Position numbers and translations under genes: made by a program
In this document: one piece after another, positions 52,142 to 60,611 of the stretch
How the letters are laid out: the number at the start of each line of letters is the position of its first letter
Position numbering within the stretch: position 1 is the stretch's first letter
Source of the DNA: Oleidesulfovibrio sp047973035
Lineage (GTDB): Bacteria; Desulfobacterota; Desulfovibrionia; Desulfovibrionales; Desulfovibrionaceae
Direction: 5' to 3'
Length of the DNA: 64,000 nucleotides
Assembly (NCBI RefSeq): GCF_047973035.1
Contig: NZ_JBKEBF010000031.1
Span: forward strand, 62,001-126,000
Notes under the pieces: generated by a model
Database searches by the model: none
Told to the model about the DNA's origin: nothing
The model's input: the letters and a program-made list of their open reading frames with translations, nothing else

Positions 52142-52675
52142 ATGCATACCGAAAACCCTGTTTTGCAGGCCATACGCCAACGGCGCAGCATTCGCCGCTA
52201 CACAGACCAGACAGTCACAGACGATCAGGTACTGGCCATACTGGAAGCAGGTCGCTGGGCTCCTAGCGGTTTGAACAACCAGCCTTGCCGTTTTCTTGTT
52301 GTACGCGCGGACGACCCGCGCTGCGAAATACTGGCGGCTCATACCAAGTATGCGCACATCGTGCGCGCGGCAAAGGTGGTCATCATGGTTTTTCTGGATC
52401 GCGAAACCATGTATAACGAAGTCAAAGACCATCAGGGTGCAGGTGCCGCCATTCAGAACATGCTGCTGGCAGCTCATGCACAGAATCTTGGCGCGGTATG
52501 GCTGGGTGAAATAATCAACCACGCAGAAACTCTGCTGCCCAAGCTACATCTTGATACTGCAAAATTATCATTTGAAGCAGCCATTGCCATCGGTCACCCC
52601 GACCAGCAGGGCTCGTCTTCACGCAGGCCGCTTGCCGAACTGCTGCTGGAAGAACCTGCACCGCAACCCGAATAA
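52142..52675 (+). CDS. Nitroreductase-family FMN oxidoreductase
   Basis: Flavin oxidoreductase of 177 residues. The FMN-binding start QAIRQRRSIRRYTDQTV is followed by AGRWAPSGLNNQPCRFLVV and DHQGAGAAIQNMLLAAHAQNLGAVWLGE, the standard nitroreductase segments. The short length places it with compact single-domain members. First gene of a plus-strand group of redox genes: the MBL hydrolase follows after 12 bases. ATG 52142 has GGAG 12 bases upstream. Confidence 0.92.
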   Translation: MHTENPVLQAIRQRRSIRRYTDQTVTDDQVLAILEAGRWAPSGLNNQPCRFLVVRADDPRCEILAAHTKYAHIVRAAKVVIMVFLDRETMYNEVKDHQGAGAAIQNMLLAAHAQNLGAVWLGEIINHAETLLPKLHLDTAKLSFEAAIAIGHPDQQGSSSRRPLAELLLEEPAPQPE

Positions 52676-52687
52676 TACGAGAACATA

Positions 52688-53314
52688 ATGAATATTCGTA
52701 CGTTTTCTATCGGCCCGCTTGAAACAAACTGCCATCTGGCATGGCATGAAGGGCAGGCGCTGGCTGTTGATCCCGGCGGGGACCCCAAGGAATTACTGAA
52801 TTTTTTATCACAGAACAAGCTTGCATTGACGCATATTCTGCTGACGCACCTGCACTTTGACCACCTGTACGGTGTTGCCGCCCTTGCTGCTGCCACAGGT
52901 GCAAAAGTGATGGCAAACGGCAAAGATGGATACCTGATGCAGACCGAACTTGGCCGCGGAGGCATGTTCGGCTTTCCGAAAGTGGATGAGTTCACCTTTG
53001 ACCCCATTGATGCCGGAGCCCACACCTTCATCGGGCTGGAGTGCACCGTACTGGAAACCCCCGGCCACACCCCCGGCAGCTTTTCCTTTTATTTTTCCGC
53101 AGGGGGAGCTGTCTTTGTCGGCGACCTGCTGTTCCACCGCTCGGTAGGAAGGACCGACTTCCCTGGCGGCGACCATCAGATTCTGGTAACCTCTGTGAAT
53201 AAGGCCATTTTCACACTGCCGGATGAAACTGTAGTCTACCCCGGGCACGGTATCGAAACCACTGTGCGGGATGAAAAGCTGAACAATCCTTTCTTTACTG
53301 AGTTCAGACGATAG
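52688..53314 (+). CDS. Metallo-beta-lactamase-fold hydrolase (glyoxalase II-like)
   Basis: Cytoplasmic zinc hydrolase of 208 residues. The metal motif THLHFDHLYG (HxHxDH, residues 56-62) is intact, followed by ETPGHTPGSFSFYF, FVGDLLFHRSVGRTDFPGG and VYPGHG, which supply the other ligands. Length and motifs match the YcbL/glyoxalase II-like group that cleaves thioesters. It sits between the nitroreductase and the TusA-like selenoprotein gene; a thiol-related task is possible. Confidence 0.93.
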   Translation: MNIRTFSIGPLETNCHLAWHEGQALAVDPGGDPKELLNFLSQNKLALTHILLTHLHFDHLYGVAALAAATGAKVMANGKDGYLMQTELGRGGMFGFPKVDEFTFDPIDAGAHTFIGLECTVLETPGHTPGSFSFYFSAGGAVFVGDLLFHRSVGRTDFPGGDHQILVTSVNKAIFTLPDETVVYPGHGIETTVRDEKLNNPFFTEFRR

Positions 53315-53349
53315 ATTTAACGCGTAATTCGTTGTACAAGGGCAGATAT

Positions 53350-53598
53350 ATGTCGGAAGAGCGTATAGATTTGCGTACCAAATGCTGAGGCGTGTCGCTG
53401 GAGATAAGTTGGTATCTCCGATTTTCGCGTAGCGAGCAGATTGAATTCATGCTGCGCCCATCAGGACACGTCTATGCCGAACATGCCCTGACCATCGAGC
53501 CTCAATGGGAGCTCGCCTTCAGTGAAGAAGGCGAGTCCCTTATTGCGCGATTTACCCGCAAGACCAAAGCACGACAGTATGAGGGCGTTACGGAGTAA
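53350..53598 (+). CDS. TusA/SirA-like small protein with in-frame UGA, probable selenoprotein (Cys12-Sec13)
   Basis: ATG 53350 follows CAAGGGCAG at good spacing, and the frame reads MSEERIDLRTKC, then TGA (53386-53388), then GVSLEISWYLRFSRSEQ and on to the stop at 53596. Read through, it is 82 residues, the size of TusA, with a TusA-like outline: acidic start, IDLR-x-KC where TusA has DxRG-x-x-CP, a helix, then strands ending in LIARFTRK. The UGA directly follows the conserved Cys, giving a Cys-Sec pair. A SECIS-like hairpin starts 11 bases after the UGA. Starting instead at GTG 53392 gives 68 residues but no ribosome site and loses the active site. Five bases separate it from the next gene. 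Confidence 0.72.
53400..53419 (+). promoter_or_regulatory. SECIS-like hairpin
   Basis: GGAGATA (53400-53406) pairs perfectly with TATCTCC (53413-53419) around a six-base loop AGTTGG. The loop G at 53408 lies 20 bases after the UGA. Bacterial SECIS elements need a stem of at least about four pairs, a loop G in the first two positions and a UGA-to-loop distance of roughly 16-37 bases; all three hold. Confidence 0.65.
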
Positions 53599-53603
53599 TT
53601 GTA

Positions 53604-54224
53604 ATGTCTATTATGGTCGAAGACCTAGTCACTCATAGTATTTCATGCAGCCCGCGGGCAGGCGGTAACAGCGACAAAGCAGCACAGCTGTTTGCGCAGG
53701 GCTTTTGCACCGGTCTGCCCGCCGAGGTTCTGCACTTGCGGCACTACGACATCAGGCCCTGTACATCATGCTATCGTTGCGAACATGACCCGAAGGGCTG
53801 GTGTTTTCTGGAAAATATGGACCAGTCCGCTGCTATTTTCCGCCTCTTGCTTGAGGCTCCGGCGCTCCATTTTTCTGCACCGGTTTACTTCTATCATTTG
53901 CCTGCCCACTTTAAAGCGTTAATTGATAGAACTCAGCGCTTCTGGCTGTTGCGGGAACGTGGTGACGCAACCATGCTGAACCTGCCTGCGCGTAAGGCAT
54001 GGATAACCATGGTCGCGGGACGTAAGCACGGAGACAGACTGTTTGAAGGCAGCCTGCTGACGCTGCGTTATTTCCTGAAGTCATTTAACATATCACTGCA
54101 GGAGCCGCTGCTTCTTACCGGACTGGACGATGCCGAAGCAATGGACCGCCACCCGGAAGCAGAGGAGCGCATAGTGGAGTACGGCAGACAGGCGGCCAGA
54201 TCATTTGCTATTGTAGCTGCCTAA
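53604..54224 (+). CDS. Iron-sulfur flavoprotein / NADPH-dependent FMN reductase family
   Basis: Flavodoxin-fold protein of 206 residues. The FMN phosphate loop SCSPRAGGNSDKAA lies at about 15-28. A compact cluster motif CTSCYRCEHDPKGWC (CX2CX2CX7C, about 53-67) matches the [4Fe-4S] spacing of Isf proteins, and FSAPVYFYHLPAHFKALIDR is the second FMN contact. It would transfer electrons between ferredoxin or NADPH and an unknown acceptor. It follows the candidate selenoprotein by five bases and is very likely co-transcribed with it. Confidence 0.9.
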   Translation: MSIMVEDLVTHSISCSPRAGGNSDKAAQLFAQGFCTGLPAEVLHLRHYDIRPCTSCYRCEHDPKGWCFLENMDQSAAIFRLLLEAPALHFSAPVYFYHLPAHFKALIDRTQRFWLLRERGDATMLNLPARKAWITMVAGRKHGDRLFEGSLLTLRYFLKSFNISLQEPLLLTGLDDAEAMDRHPEAEERIVEYGRQAARSFAIVAA

Positions 54225-54326
54225 TGGCGCAACGGCATATCCGCGCAAAGGTATATTCCGGCTGGCACGCCATTCGTAAAAATCCGGTGTTACGTCGCAA
54301 AAAGCGTAGTCTTTCAGGTTGCTCTG

Positions 54327-55070
54327 ATGAAAAATTTTGTGCACCACCTGCGCCGGATGTTGCATCTGGACGAAGCACGTTGTCCTGCGTGCAATGAAGG
54401 TTTTACCCCCGCAGGGCAAGACCAGTATCTGTGCGAAGACTGCCTGCAAAAACTCCCCATCCGCAGTTCAGGGTTCTGCCCTCAATGCGGTGTACCTTAT
54501 GCTCTCAGCAGTATGCCCGTAGCCCCTTGTTCTGCCTGCCTGACTACGCCTCCGGTCTGGAGTTCTTTACGCTTTTACGGCGTATATGAAGACCTGTTGC
54601 GTGAACTCATCATCCGCTACAAACACGCCCCCGATATTACCTTATCCGGAGTGACAGGCCATCTGTTGCAGAAGGCAGTGCAAAACAGGCCTTTTGATGA
54701 AGACTGCTGCCCAGAAGTAATCGTACCCGTTCCCCTGCATCCGCAACGTCTGCACATGCGCGGCTTCAACCAAAGTCAGCTTCCGGCAAGGCTGCTTGCC
54801 TCATCCATGGGCATACCGCTCTGCCTTGACGCCTTGCACCGCACACGCAACACCACGGCACAGACAGGGCTTCCGCGGAATGAGCGCCGGCGCAATCTGC
54901 AGGATGCGTTCAAAGCAACATACAAGGTTGAAGGAAAAAAGGTTCTGCTGATTGATGATGTCATGACATCAGGCACAACCGTGGAGCAATGTTCGTTAGC
55001 TCTTCTTGCAGCAGGGGCAAGTCAGGTTCATGTCCTTGTTGCCGCACGCACTCCGGCACACTCTGATTAA
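54327..55070 (+). CDS. comF: ComF-family phosphoribosyltransferase
   Basis: A 247-residue protein with the ComF layout: a zinc-ribbon start, CPACNEGFTPAG with CEDCLQK and then CPQCGVPY with CSAC (residues about 19-72), and a C-terminal phosphoribosyltransferase domain. VIVPVPLHPQRLHMRGFNQS and the PRPP loop VLLIDDVMTSGTT (about 210-222) are intact. ComF proteins support DNA uptake or related processes in many bacteria. It lies 102 bases after the flavoprotein gene. Confidence 0.93.
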   Translation: MKNFVHHLRRMLHLDEARCPACNEGFTPAGQDQYLCEDCLQKLPIRSSGFCPQCGVPYALSSMPVAPCSACLTTPPVWSSLRFYGVYEDLLRELIIRYKHAPDITLSGVTGHLLQKAVQNRPFDEDCCPEVIVPVPLHPQRLHMRGFNQSQLPARLLASSMGIPLCLDALHRTRNTTAQTGLPRNERRRNLQDAFKATYKVEGKKVLLIDDVMTSGTTVEQCSLALLAAGASQVHVLVAARTPAHSD

Positions 55071-55200
55071 CGTCCCCCTGTTATAATCCTGCAACACGTT
55101 CCGCTGTATCTCTTTGCTGTACCCGCTTGTTACGAATGCCCCTTTCTGTCGTGACGGCGGATAGGTACATTATAGCTCTGTAATATTCTTACGGCTCTGA

Positions 55201-55229
55201 TTGACCTAATCCGCAACGCCGTTTAATAC
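55201..55229 (+). promoter_or_regulatory. Sigma-70 promoter of the CheY-like gene
   Basis: TTGACC at 55201-55206 and TAATAC at 55224-55229, 17 bases apart, 37 bases before the ATG. Confidence 0.5.
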
Positions 55230-55265
55230 TTAGTCTGGAATGAATATAATGATGCGGAGGATCTC

Positions 55266-55664
55266 ATGCGCTTTCTTATTGTAGAAGATGACTTTACGAG
55301 CAGAAAATTCCTTCAAGGCATCCTGGCCTCTCACGGAGACTGCGACGTGGCTGTGAACGGCAGAGAAGCTGTTGAAGCATTTGAGGCAGCTATGGATGCC
55401 GGCACGCCCTACCATCTGATATGCATGGACATAATGATGCCGGAAATGGACGGACAGGATGCACTTAAACAAATCCGTGCCATTGAGCGCAATCATGGCG
55501 TACGCAGTGCAGACGAAGTGAAAGTGGTCATGACTACCGCACTGGATGACCCTAAAAATGTGGTTGAGGCATACTATAAAGGCGGTGCAACATCTTATGT
55601 TCCTAAGCCCATTGACCGGCAGCTGTTTCTACACCTGCTGCGCAACCTTGGCGTAGTTGCGTAG
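55266..55664 (+). CDS. CheY-like single-domain response regulator
   Basis: A free-standing receiver of 132 residues. The acidic pair is in LIVEDD, the phosphoacceptor Asp in ICMDIMMPEMDG (about 57), the switch Thr in VVMTTALDD and the invariant Lys in YVPKPID, so it looks fully functional. There is no output domain. A GCGGAGG ribosome site precedes ATG. No kinase gene lies nearby, so it probably serves a distant histidine kinase or a phosphorelay. Confidence 0.95.
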   Translation: MRFLIVEDDFTSRKFLQGILASHGDCDVAVNGREAVEAFEAAMDAGTPYHLICMDIMMPEMDGQDALKQIRAIERNHGVRSADEVKVVMTTALDDPKNVVEAYYKGGATSYVPKPIDRQLFLHLLRNLGVVA

Positions 55665-55767
55665 CGTTTCATAACGTCGTACTGCGTACTCAACCGCTTA
55701 TTATGGCTTGACTCCGTCTGTGCAGTGGTTACTCCTAACAGAACGCCCTCACTTGAACGGAGTAACC

Positions 55768-56676
55768 ATGATACGACGAATTATGGCTCTGCTGCTTCCT
55801 GTACTCGCAGTAGGTCTGCTGTGTACCGCAGTTGATGACGCATGGGCCAAGCGATTTGGCGGAGGTAAATCCTTCGGCAGTCGTCCATCGTTTAACCAGA
55901 ACTTTTCCAAGCAAGATGCCCCGACCAAGGCCCCTGCAATGGGAACGCAATCCACCACAACCGCACCCAAACGCGGTTTCGGCGGAATGGGCGGCATCTT
56001 TGGCGGTCTTCTGGCCGGCACCCTGCTCGGCTCGCTGTTCTTCGGCGGCGGCTTCGGCGGGTTCGGCTTCATAGACATCCTCCTTTTCGGAGGCCTGATC
56101 TTTCTGATTCTGCGCCTCATGCGCCGTCGCGGGGCTCCGCGCGGCGAACCTGCCTATCAGGCAGGCGGCGCTTACTCCGGCGGAGGCGACAACCTCTCGC
56201 AGCAGGAACCACAAAACATGTACCGGCAGTCCAGCGATGGCTGGAGCGGACTGCGCTCTGCTTCTGCAGGCGGTGCCAGCGCTCAGGGCAGTGCACCCTC
56301 TGTTCCTGCCGGTTTTGATACCGACGAATTCATTCAAGGCGCACGTTCCGTGTACACTCGACTGCAGAATTCGTGGGACAAGCGCGACATGGACGACATC
56401 AGGCAGTTCACCTCGCCTGCCGTTTTTGCTGAAATAAGCCAGCAGGCTAAAGAAGATCCGACACCTTCCCGAACCGAGCTGCTGCTTATCAACGCGCGTG
56501 TTCTTGAAGTAAAAGAAGAGTCCGACGGTACGCTGGCAACAGTGTATTTTGACGTACTGATGCGCGAAGACGCTTCCGGCGGCAACCCCGAGCAGGTCCG
56601 TGAAGTATGGCACTTCCACCGTGCTCAACCGGACGCAATGTGGACGCTGGACGGCATCCAGCAACTAGAACAATAA
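55768..56676 (+). CDS. Tim44-like domain protein with Gly/Phe-rich region
   Basis: A 302-residue envelope protein. It starts with a signal peptide (1-27, cleaved near DAWAKRF) and a low-complexity region rich in Gly, Phe and Ser. A glycine-rich membrane segment follows (about 74-112, GGIFGGLLAGTLLGSLFFGG). The C-terminal Tim44-like domain (about 185-300) has ARSVYTRLQNSWDKRDMDDIRQF and EVWHFHRAQPDAMWTLDGIQQLE. Such proteins are widespread and poorly understood in bacteria. ATG 55768 follows CGGAG; the longer frame from 55708 is not supported. Confidence 0.88.
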   Translation: MIRRIMALLLPVLAVGLLCTAVDDAWAKRFGGGKSFGSRPSFNQNFSKQDAPTKAPAMGTQSTTTAPKRGFGGMGGIFGGLLAGTLLGSLFFGGGFGGFGFIDILLFGGLIFLILRLMRRRGAPRGEPAYQAGGAYSGGGDNLSQQEPQNMYRQSSDGWSGLRSASAGGASAQGSAPSVPAGFDTDEFIQGARSVYTRLQNSWDKRDMDDIRQFTSPAVFAEISQQAKEDPTPSRTELLLINARVLEVKEESDGTLATVYFDVLMREDASGGNPEQVREVWHFHRAQPDAMWTLDGIQQLEQ

Positions 56677-56701
56677 GTCGAGGGGCGTTACTCGAAACAA
56701 T

Positions 56702-56736
56702 AAGGGCATGTGAAGCTACTTCACATGCCCTTTTTA
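56702..56736 (+). terminator. Terminator of the Tim44-like gene
   Basis: AAGGGCATGTGAAG and CTTCACATGCCCTT pair over 14 bases with a three-base loop, followed by T. Confidence 0.92.
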
Positions 56737-57003
56737 TTGGTACAAGGACCCTGCAATGCGCGCCTTACGGGGCTGTAACACAGCCTGAAGACAACGCGCC
56801 CTCATACGCCAACTTGGTAAATATCTATGCCAGCCAGCAGTAAAAGTCTTCTCTTTTACTGGCCCATCTTAATCCGGCCCTATGGCTGCGCGCATCGGAT
56901 GCAAGGTGCAAGCCCTTTTCTGCCGCCCTTTACGCCGCAATCTGCACCTAACGGGTCAGCAGTTTCAGGCCTTACCAGCTAGCTGCACTGGCTCAACATG
57001 CTC

Positions 57004-58569
57004 TTATACCACGCGTATTGCAACAACGGTAACATCATCCTCCTGCGCAACTCCGCCTTGAAAACTGCCCACAACGTCACAAAGCGCGTCCACAACACTC
57101 TGCGCACCTGATGCGGCATAATCCCGCACTACGCTGCGCAACCTGTCCCGTCCGAACATTTCTCCGGCAGCATTGCGTGCTTCCACAAGGCCGTCGGTAT
57201 ACAGCAACACAATATCATCTCGATGCAACTGCCTGCAGCAGGCAGCCTCGTAGACAGCGTCTTCCATGGTGCCCAGCGGCAACCCGCTGGCATACAAACG
57301 CGTAAAAGTGCCCTCGGTCCGGCTATACACCAGTGCCGGTTCATGCCCTGCTGTAGCCCATGACACCTGCAACGATTCCGGGTCGATGTGCAACAGGAAC
57401 ATGGTGACAAAACGTCCGGTGCCGTAACTGTCTGCCACGGTCATTTTGTTCACATCACTCAGCAGTACTGCAGGGTCTGTCGTGCCGACTGCACGCATAC
57501 GCACAAAAGCCCGTACAGAGGCCATCAGCAACGCGGCGCCCACACCATGGCCTGTCACATCGCCTACAACAACTCCAAGCGCCGGAGCACCGGATTCACC
57601 GGTTCCCCAGCCGGTCAGGTAATCATAATAATCACCGCCCGTTTCATCACTGTACAGGCAGCGCCCAGCCACTTCCAGCCTGCCGCGCAGGAAATCAGCT
57701 TCAGGCGGTCCGTCCGGCAACAGCGTTTCCTGCACTTCGCTGGCAACGGCTATCCCTTCAAGAAGCCGCATTCTGTCACGCAGTCCGTCAATCATCATAT
57801 TGGTATGTCCGGCTATAAAACCGAACTCATCTTGAGTAGCTACAGGAACAAAGCCACCCATATCACCGTTGCTGACCTGCGAGAGCACTTCTGTCTGATT
57901 ATCAAAAAGCAGACGCAGGTTGCGGGCGTACGACAAGACAAGATTGATGATAAGCGCAAGTAGCAGCCCCATTATAAACAGCAGATCAATCAGGATGCTG
58001 CGCTTGACGAACAGAAGCGAGACCTCGCTCAAACCGACCTCGGTAAACCACCACAGGTCCCGGAAAACAACGAGGATGATAATTGTAGAAAACAGTACGG
58101 TAACAGAGGTCGCAACGGCAAAAAATTTACGGGTAAGCGGGGTGAATTGTTCAGGCGGCGACAAGTAACGTCCGGATGCCTGAGCATGGGCTATGGCGTT
58201 CCGCTCGCTCTCAAGAGCCAGATCAATAGAGACGAAAAGCCCCAGAGAAACCATGCCCAGTATCATCTTGCTGCCGCTGCTGTACACAGGCAGGTCGAAA
58301 AGCAGCCAGTTAGCCAGAGCCATGACTGCGCCTGCCATGACAAACAGCGCAAAATCAAAACGCCCCATCCGGCCGGACCGCATGGTAATAGGTAGCGACT
58401 GAAGATAAGGCACAACAAAAATTTGCCTGACCGCCAAAGCCAGAAGTACCGTACCTGAAACTACAGTTGCGAGCTTCCAGACCGGAAGTGCCCCGACAAA
58501 GGGTCAGATACGGCCACCGTATACAACAAGTGCTGCAGCAGAAAATATATAAAGCAGAATGGCACGCAT
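57004..58569 (-). CDS. SpoIIE-type PP2C phosphatase with HAMP region; frame crosses an in-frame UGA
   Basis: Membrane Ser/Thr phosphatase. The part below 58437 has membrane helices near the N-terminus (about 28-48, 57-73, 105-125, 145-168), a HAMP-like linker, and a SpoIIE domain with ETGGDYYDYL, GVVVGDVTGHGVGAALLMA, WATAGHEPALV and LYTDGLVEARN, all catalytic motifs intact. The only start with a good ribosome site (AAGGGG) is ATG 58569. It reads MRAILLYIFSAAALVVYGGRI, then TGA at 58504-58506, then PFVGALPVWKLATVVSG and on in frame, giving two more helices. The UGA may be a nonsense mutation (for example of a Trp codon), or be read as Sec. Otherwise translation starts downstream, at TTG 58437 or ATG 58380. 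Confidence 0.75.
58474..58488 (-). promoter_or_regulatory. SECIS-like hairpin with GGTCT loop
   Basis: On the minus strand CTTCC-GGTCT-GGAAG, a five-pair stem with loop GGUCU, begins 15 bases after the in-frame UGA; the first loop G is base 21. The loop is the same as that of E. coli fdhF, but the stem is short. Confidence 0.35.
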
Positions 58570-58673
58570 AGATGACGCCCCTTGTTATGAAATGCGTAGT
58601 AGGATAGCTTGAAGTTGAATCTGTTTTATCATGAAACATTCGATTCGTTCAATCCGCATACTTCGGAGCGATT

Positions 58674-59273
58674 ATGATACGGATACTACTGGGACTGCTA
58701 CTGGTACTTTGCTTTGCCAGCCCTGCCAAAGCGGATCTTCCGCTGAGCATTGCCGGCATAACTCTGGGAACATCACTGTCAGAATATGAAGACATGCTTC
58801 AGATGCAAACCCTGCAGGCAGACAGAGACGCGCTGTTTGTCAACGAAGTCAGCCTGCGGGACAACGCCATCAACTGCATCCGCGGCGGCAGCCTGATAAC
58901 AGGCAACTGCACCGGAGATGACAAAATCATCGGCATCAAGCTGAAATTTGCAGACAGAAGTAAATCTCTTTACGAGCGTCTGGAGAAGGAATATACACAG
59001 AGGTTCGGGAAACCTACCCGCTGGATAGGAGACCCGTTCCATAATGTGATTGCCTGGGAATGGATTATACGCGAAGGCGATGATGTGCTTTCCATAACGC
59101 TTTCATACAGTGTCGTTTCCGACATGCGGCCCGGAGTATCCATCAAGATGCTTCTGCGCTCTGCATGGGACAAAGAAAGCGTCTGCTATTCTGAAAAGCA
59201 TAGCCGCAAAAAACACAAAGGGATGCGCAACATACTCGTGGACGATCTTTCCCCTTTCATTCCACATCATTAG
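58674..59273 (+). CDS. Secreted protein of unknown function
   Basis: A 199-residue protein with a clear signal peptide (1-20, cleaved at KADLP). The mature part starts LPLSIAGITLGTSLSEYEDM, a form often seen in periplasmic proteins of unknown role. It contains two Cys at about 68 and 79 that could form a disulfide, and a Cys near 172 in SVCYSEKHSRKKHK. I recognise no family. It begins a plus-strand group of four genes (with 59291, 60219 and 60608), the next gene following after 17 bases. Divergent from the phosphatase gene. Confidence 0.75.
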   Translation: MIRILLGLLLVLCFASPAKADLPLSIAGITLGTSLSEYEDMLQMQTLQADRDALFVNEVSLRDNAINCIRGGSLITGNCTGDDKIIGIKLKFADRSKSLYERLEKEYTQRFGKPTRWIGDPFHNVIAWEWIIREGDDVLSITLSYSVVSDMRPGVSIKMLLRSAWDKESVCYSEKHSRKKHKGMRNILVDDLSPFIPHH

Positions 59274-59290
59274 AGAGGATCAAGCATCCA

Positions 59291-60232
59291 ATGGACCCTG
59301 CCCCTACGCCCTCGGCGTCTGTGACTTCCGGTACTGTATGGCACGCTCTGCAATGGAACGGCCTGAACATGCAGATACCGGAATTGTGGACTCCGACTGC
59401 CATTGAAAATACCTTTTTGTCTTTTTCAGACGACAGTGCACCTGTTTTTGACATCAAGTGGGCACGCGACAAACGGCCATTCCAGCTTGATAAAGAAAAA
59501 CGGGCCATGCGTAAGCGCTTTACCGATGCAGAAGATTTCTGCGTGGACGCAACCTGTATCCCCGCCTGCCTTTCTGAAGCGCTGAAAAAAATCCGGAACC
59601 TGTTCAGCCATGTGGCATTTGCCCATGCTGCAGGATGCGGTGCTCTGCTGCATAACGATGCAGAAGGTTATACCGTTCTGGTACAGTTTCACACAATTGC
59701 CGGTGCTCTGCCCGAACAGGCACTCATCACGCAGTTGCTTTGTTCCTTGTCGCTTTCTCCGGCGGGTTCTCCTGTTGCTACCCGCATCTATGACCTTGCC
59801 TGCATCGTCCCTACAGGGTATGAACTTCGCAGCTTTTTGTTTCACCCCGGCCATTTCTGGCTTGAATTCCGGCGTGGCAGTGCCACTCTGGCCATTGACA
59901 GGTTTGCCCCTGCCAACGTGCTGCTGAACGGCTTACCGTTGCGGCACTGGGCCACAAAGCATTACGCCCTGCCTCTGGAAGAGCTTTCGTCAGAAGTGCA
60001 GTGCAAGCCACCTGCTGCAGGCGACATTGTCCGCTGGACAACCGACCGCCGCAAGCCATTGCTGGGACGAGTCCCCTTTTTGCGCTCGTTCAGCGGTGTT
60101 TCACAGCACGAAGCAGGCGCGGCATGGCTGGTAGAACATGAAAACAAACTGCTATCGGTACGTATGCGGGATTCCGGCTCCGTTTTTCATGACGACCTGA
60201 CAGCATTGTGCGGCACCGTTGAGATTATTTAG
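59291..60232 (+). CDS. Hypothetical protein of the PqqD cassette
   Basis: A 313-residue soluble protein without signal peptide or helices. No family is recognised. The N-terminal part (WHALQWNGLNMQIPELWTP) and the middle (YELRSFLFHPGHFWLEFRRG) look like beta-rich folds. The C-terminal half has VRWTTDRRKPLLGRVPFLRS and AWLVEHENKLLSVRM. Its last codons overlap the TTG start of the PqqD-like gene by 14 bases, so the two products are probably made together and may interact. Confidence 0.7.
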   Translation: MDPAPTPSASVTSGTVWHALQWNGLNMQIPELWTPTAIENTFLSFSDDSAPVFDIKWARDKRPFQLDKEKRAMRKRFTDAEDFCVDATCIPACLSEALKKIRNLFSHVAFAHAAGCGALLHNDAEGYTVLVQFHTIAGALPEQALITQLLCSLSLSPAGSPVATRIYDLACIVPTGYELRSFLFHPGHFWLEFRRGSATLAIDRFAPANVLLNGLPLRHWATKHYALPLEELSSEVQCKPPAAGDIVRWTTDRRKPLLGRVPFLRSFSGVSQHEAGAAWLVEHENKLLSVRMRDSGSVFHDDLTALCGTVEII

Positions 60233-60611
60233 CAAAGCACCAAAGCCAGGCTCTCCGGCAGACAGAAAGGCAGCCCTTGCCCTTGTGCCTGTCATACTGG
60301 ACAGTGTATCGCAATCCGACGGCCCCAACGGGGTTATACGGCTGCATTTTGCCGTCAGCCCCGGGCGCATTGCCACCCTGCTGGGAAACGGCTCTCCTGT
60401 CATGCGCACTCTTGAACTTGACGAAATGGGCTCCGCCACCTGGGCATTTATTGACGGAAAGCGCAGTGTCGCAGACATTGCGCAGCAGCTGGCACAGCAG
60501 TACAAACTGCTGCCGAAGGAGGCTGAAATGTCCGTCAGCATTTTCATGCGCGAACTGGGCAGGCGGGGATTGATAGCTCTCAGGGAACCACAACCACGGC
60601 AGTCATCATGA
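60219..60611 (+). CDS. PqqD-like RiPP recognition element protein
   Basis: A 130-residue protein whose second half is a PqqD fold: strands around IATLLGNGSPVMRTLELDEMG, then SATWAFIDGKRSVADIAQQLAQQY and a final helix pair ending LGRRGLIAL. PqqD-like proteins bind a precursor peptide and present it to a modifying enzyme. No radical SAM or other typical RiPP enzyme is next to it. Start is TTG 60219, inside the end of the previous gene; its stop overlaps the next start by four bases (ATGA). An N-terminal extension of about 45 residues precedes the PqqD part. Confidence 0.78.
   Translation: MRLFSKAPKPGSPADRKAALALVPVILDSVSQSDGPNGVIRLHFAVSPGRIATLLGNGSPVMRTLELDEMGSATWAFIDGKRSVADIAQQLAQQYKLLPKEAEMSVSIFMRELGRRGLIALREPQPRQSS

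Noticed and set aside
54224..54397. 57-codon frame MAQRHIRAKVYSG... between the flavoprotein and comF
   Set aside because: It overlaps the comF start in another frame and has no ribosome site or recognisable domain.
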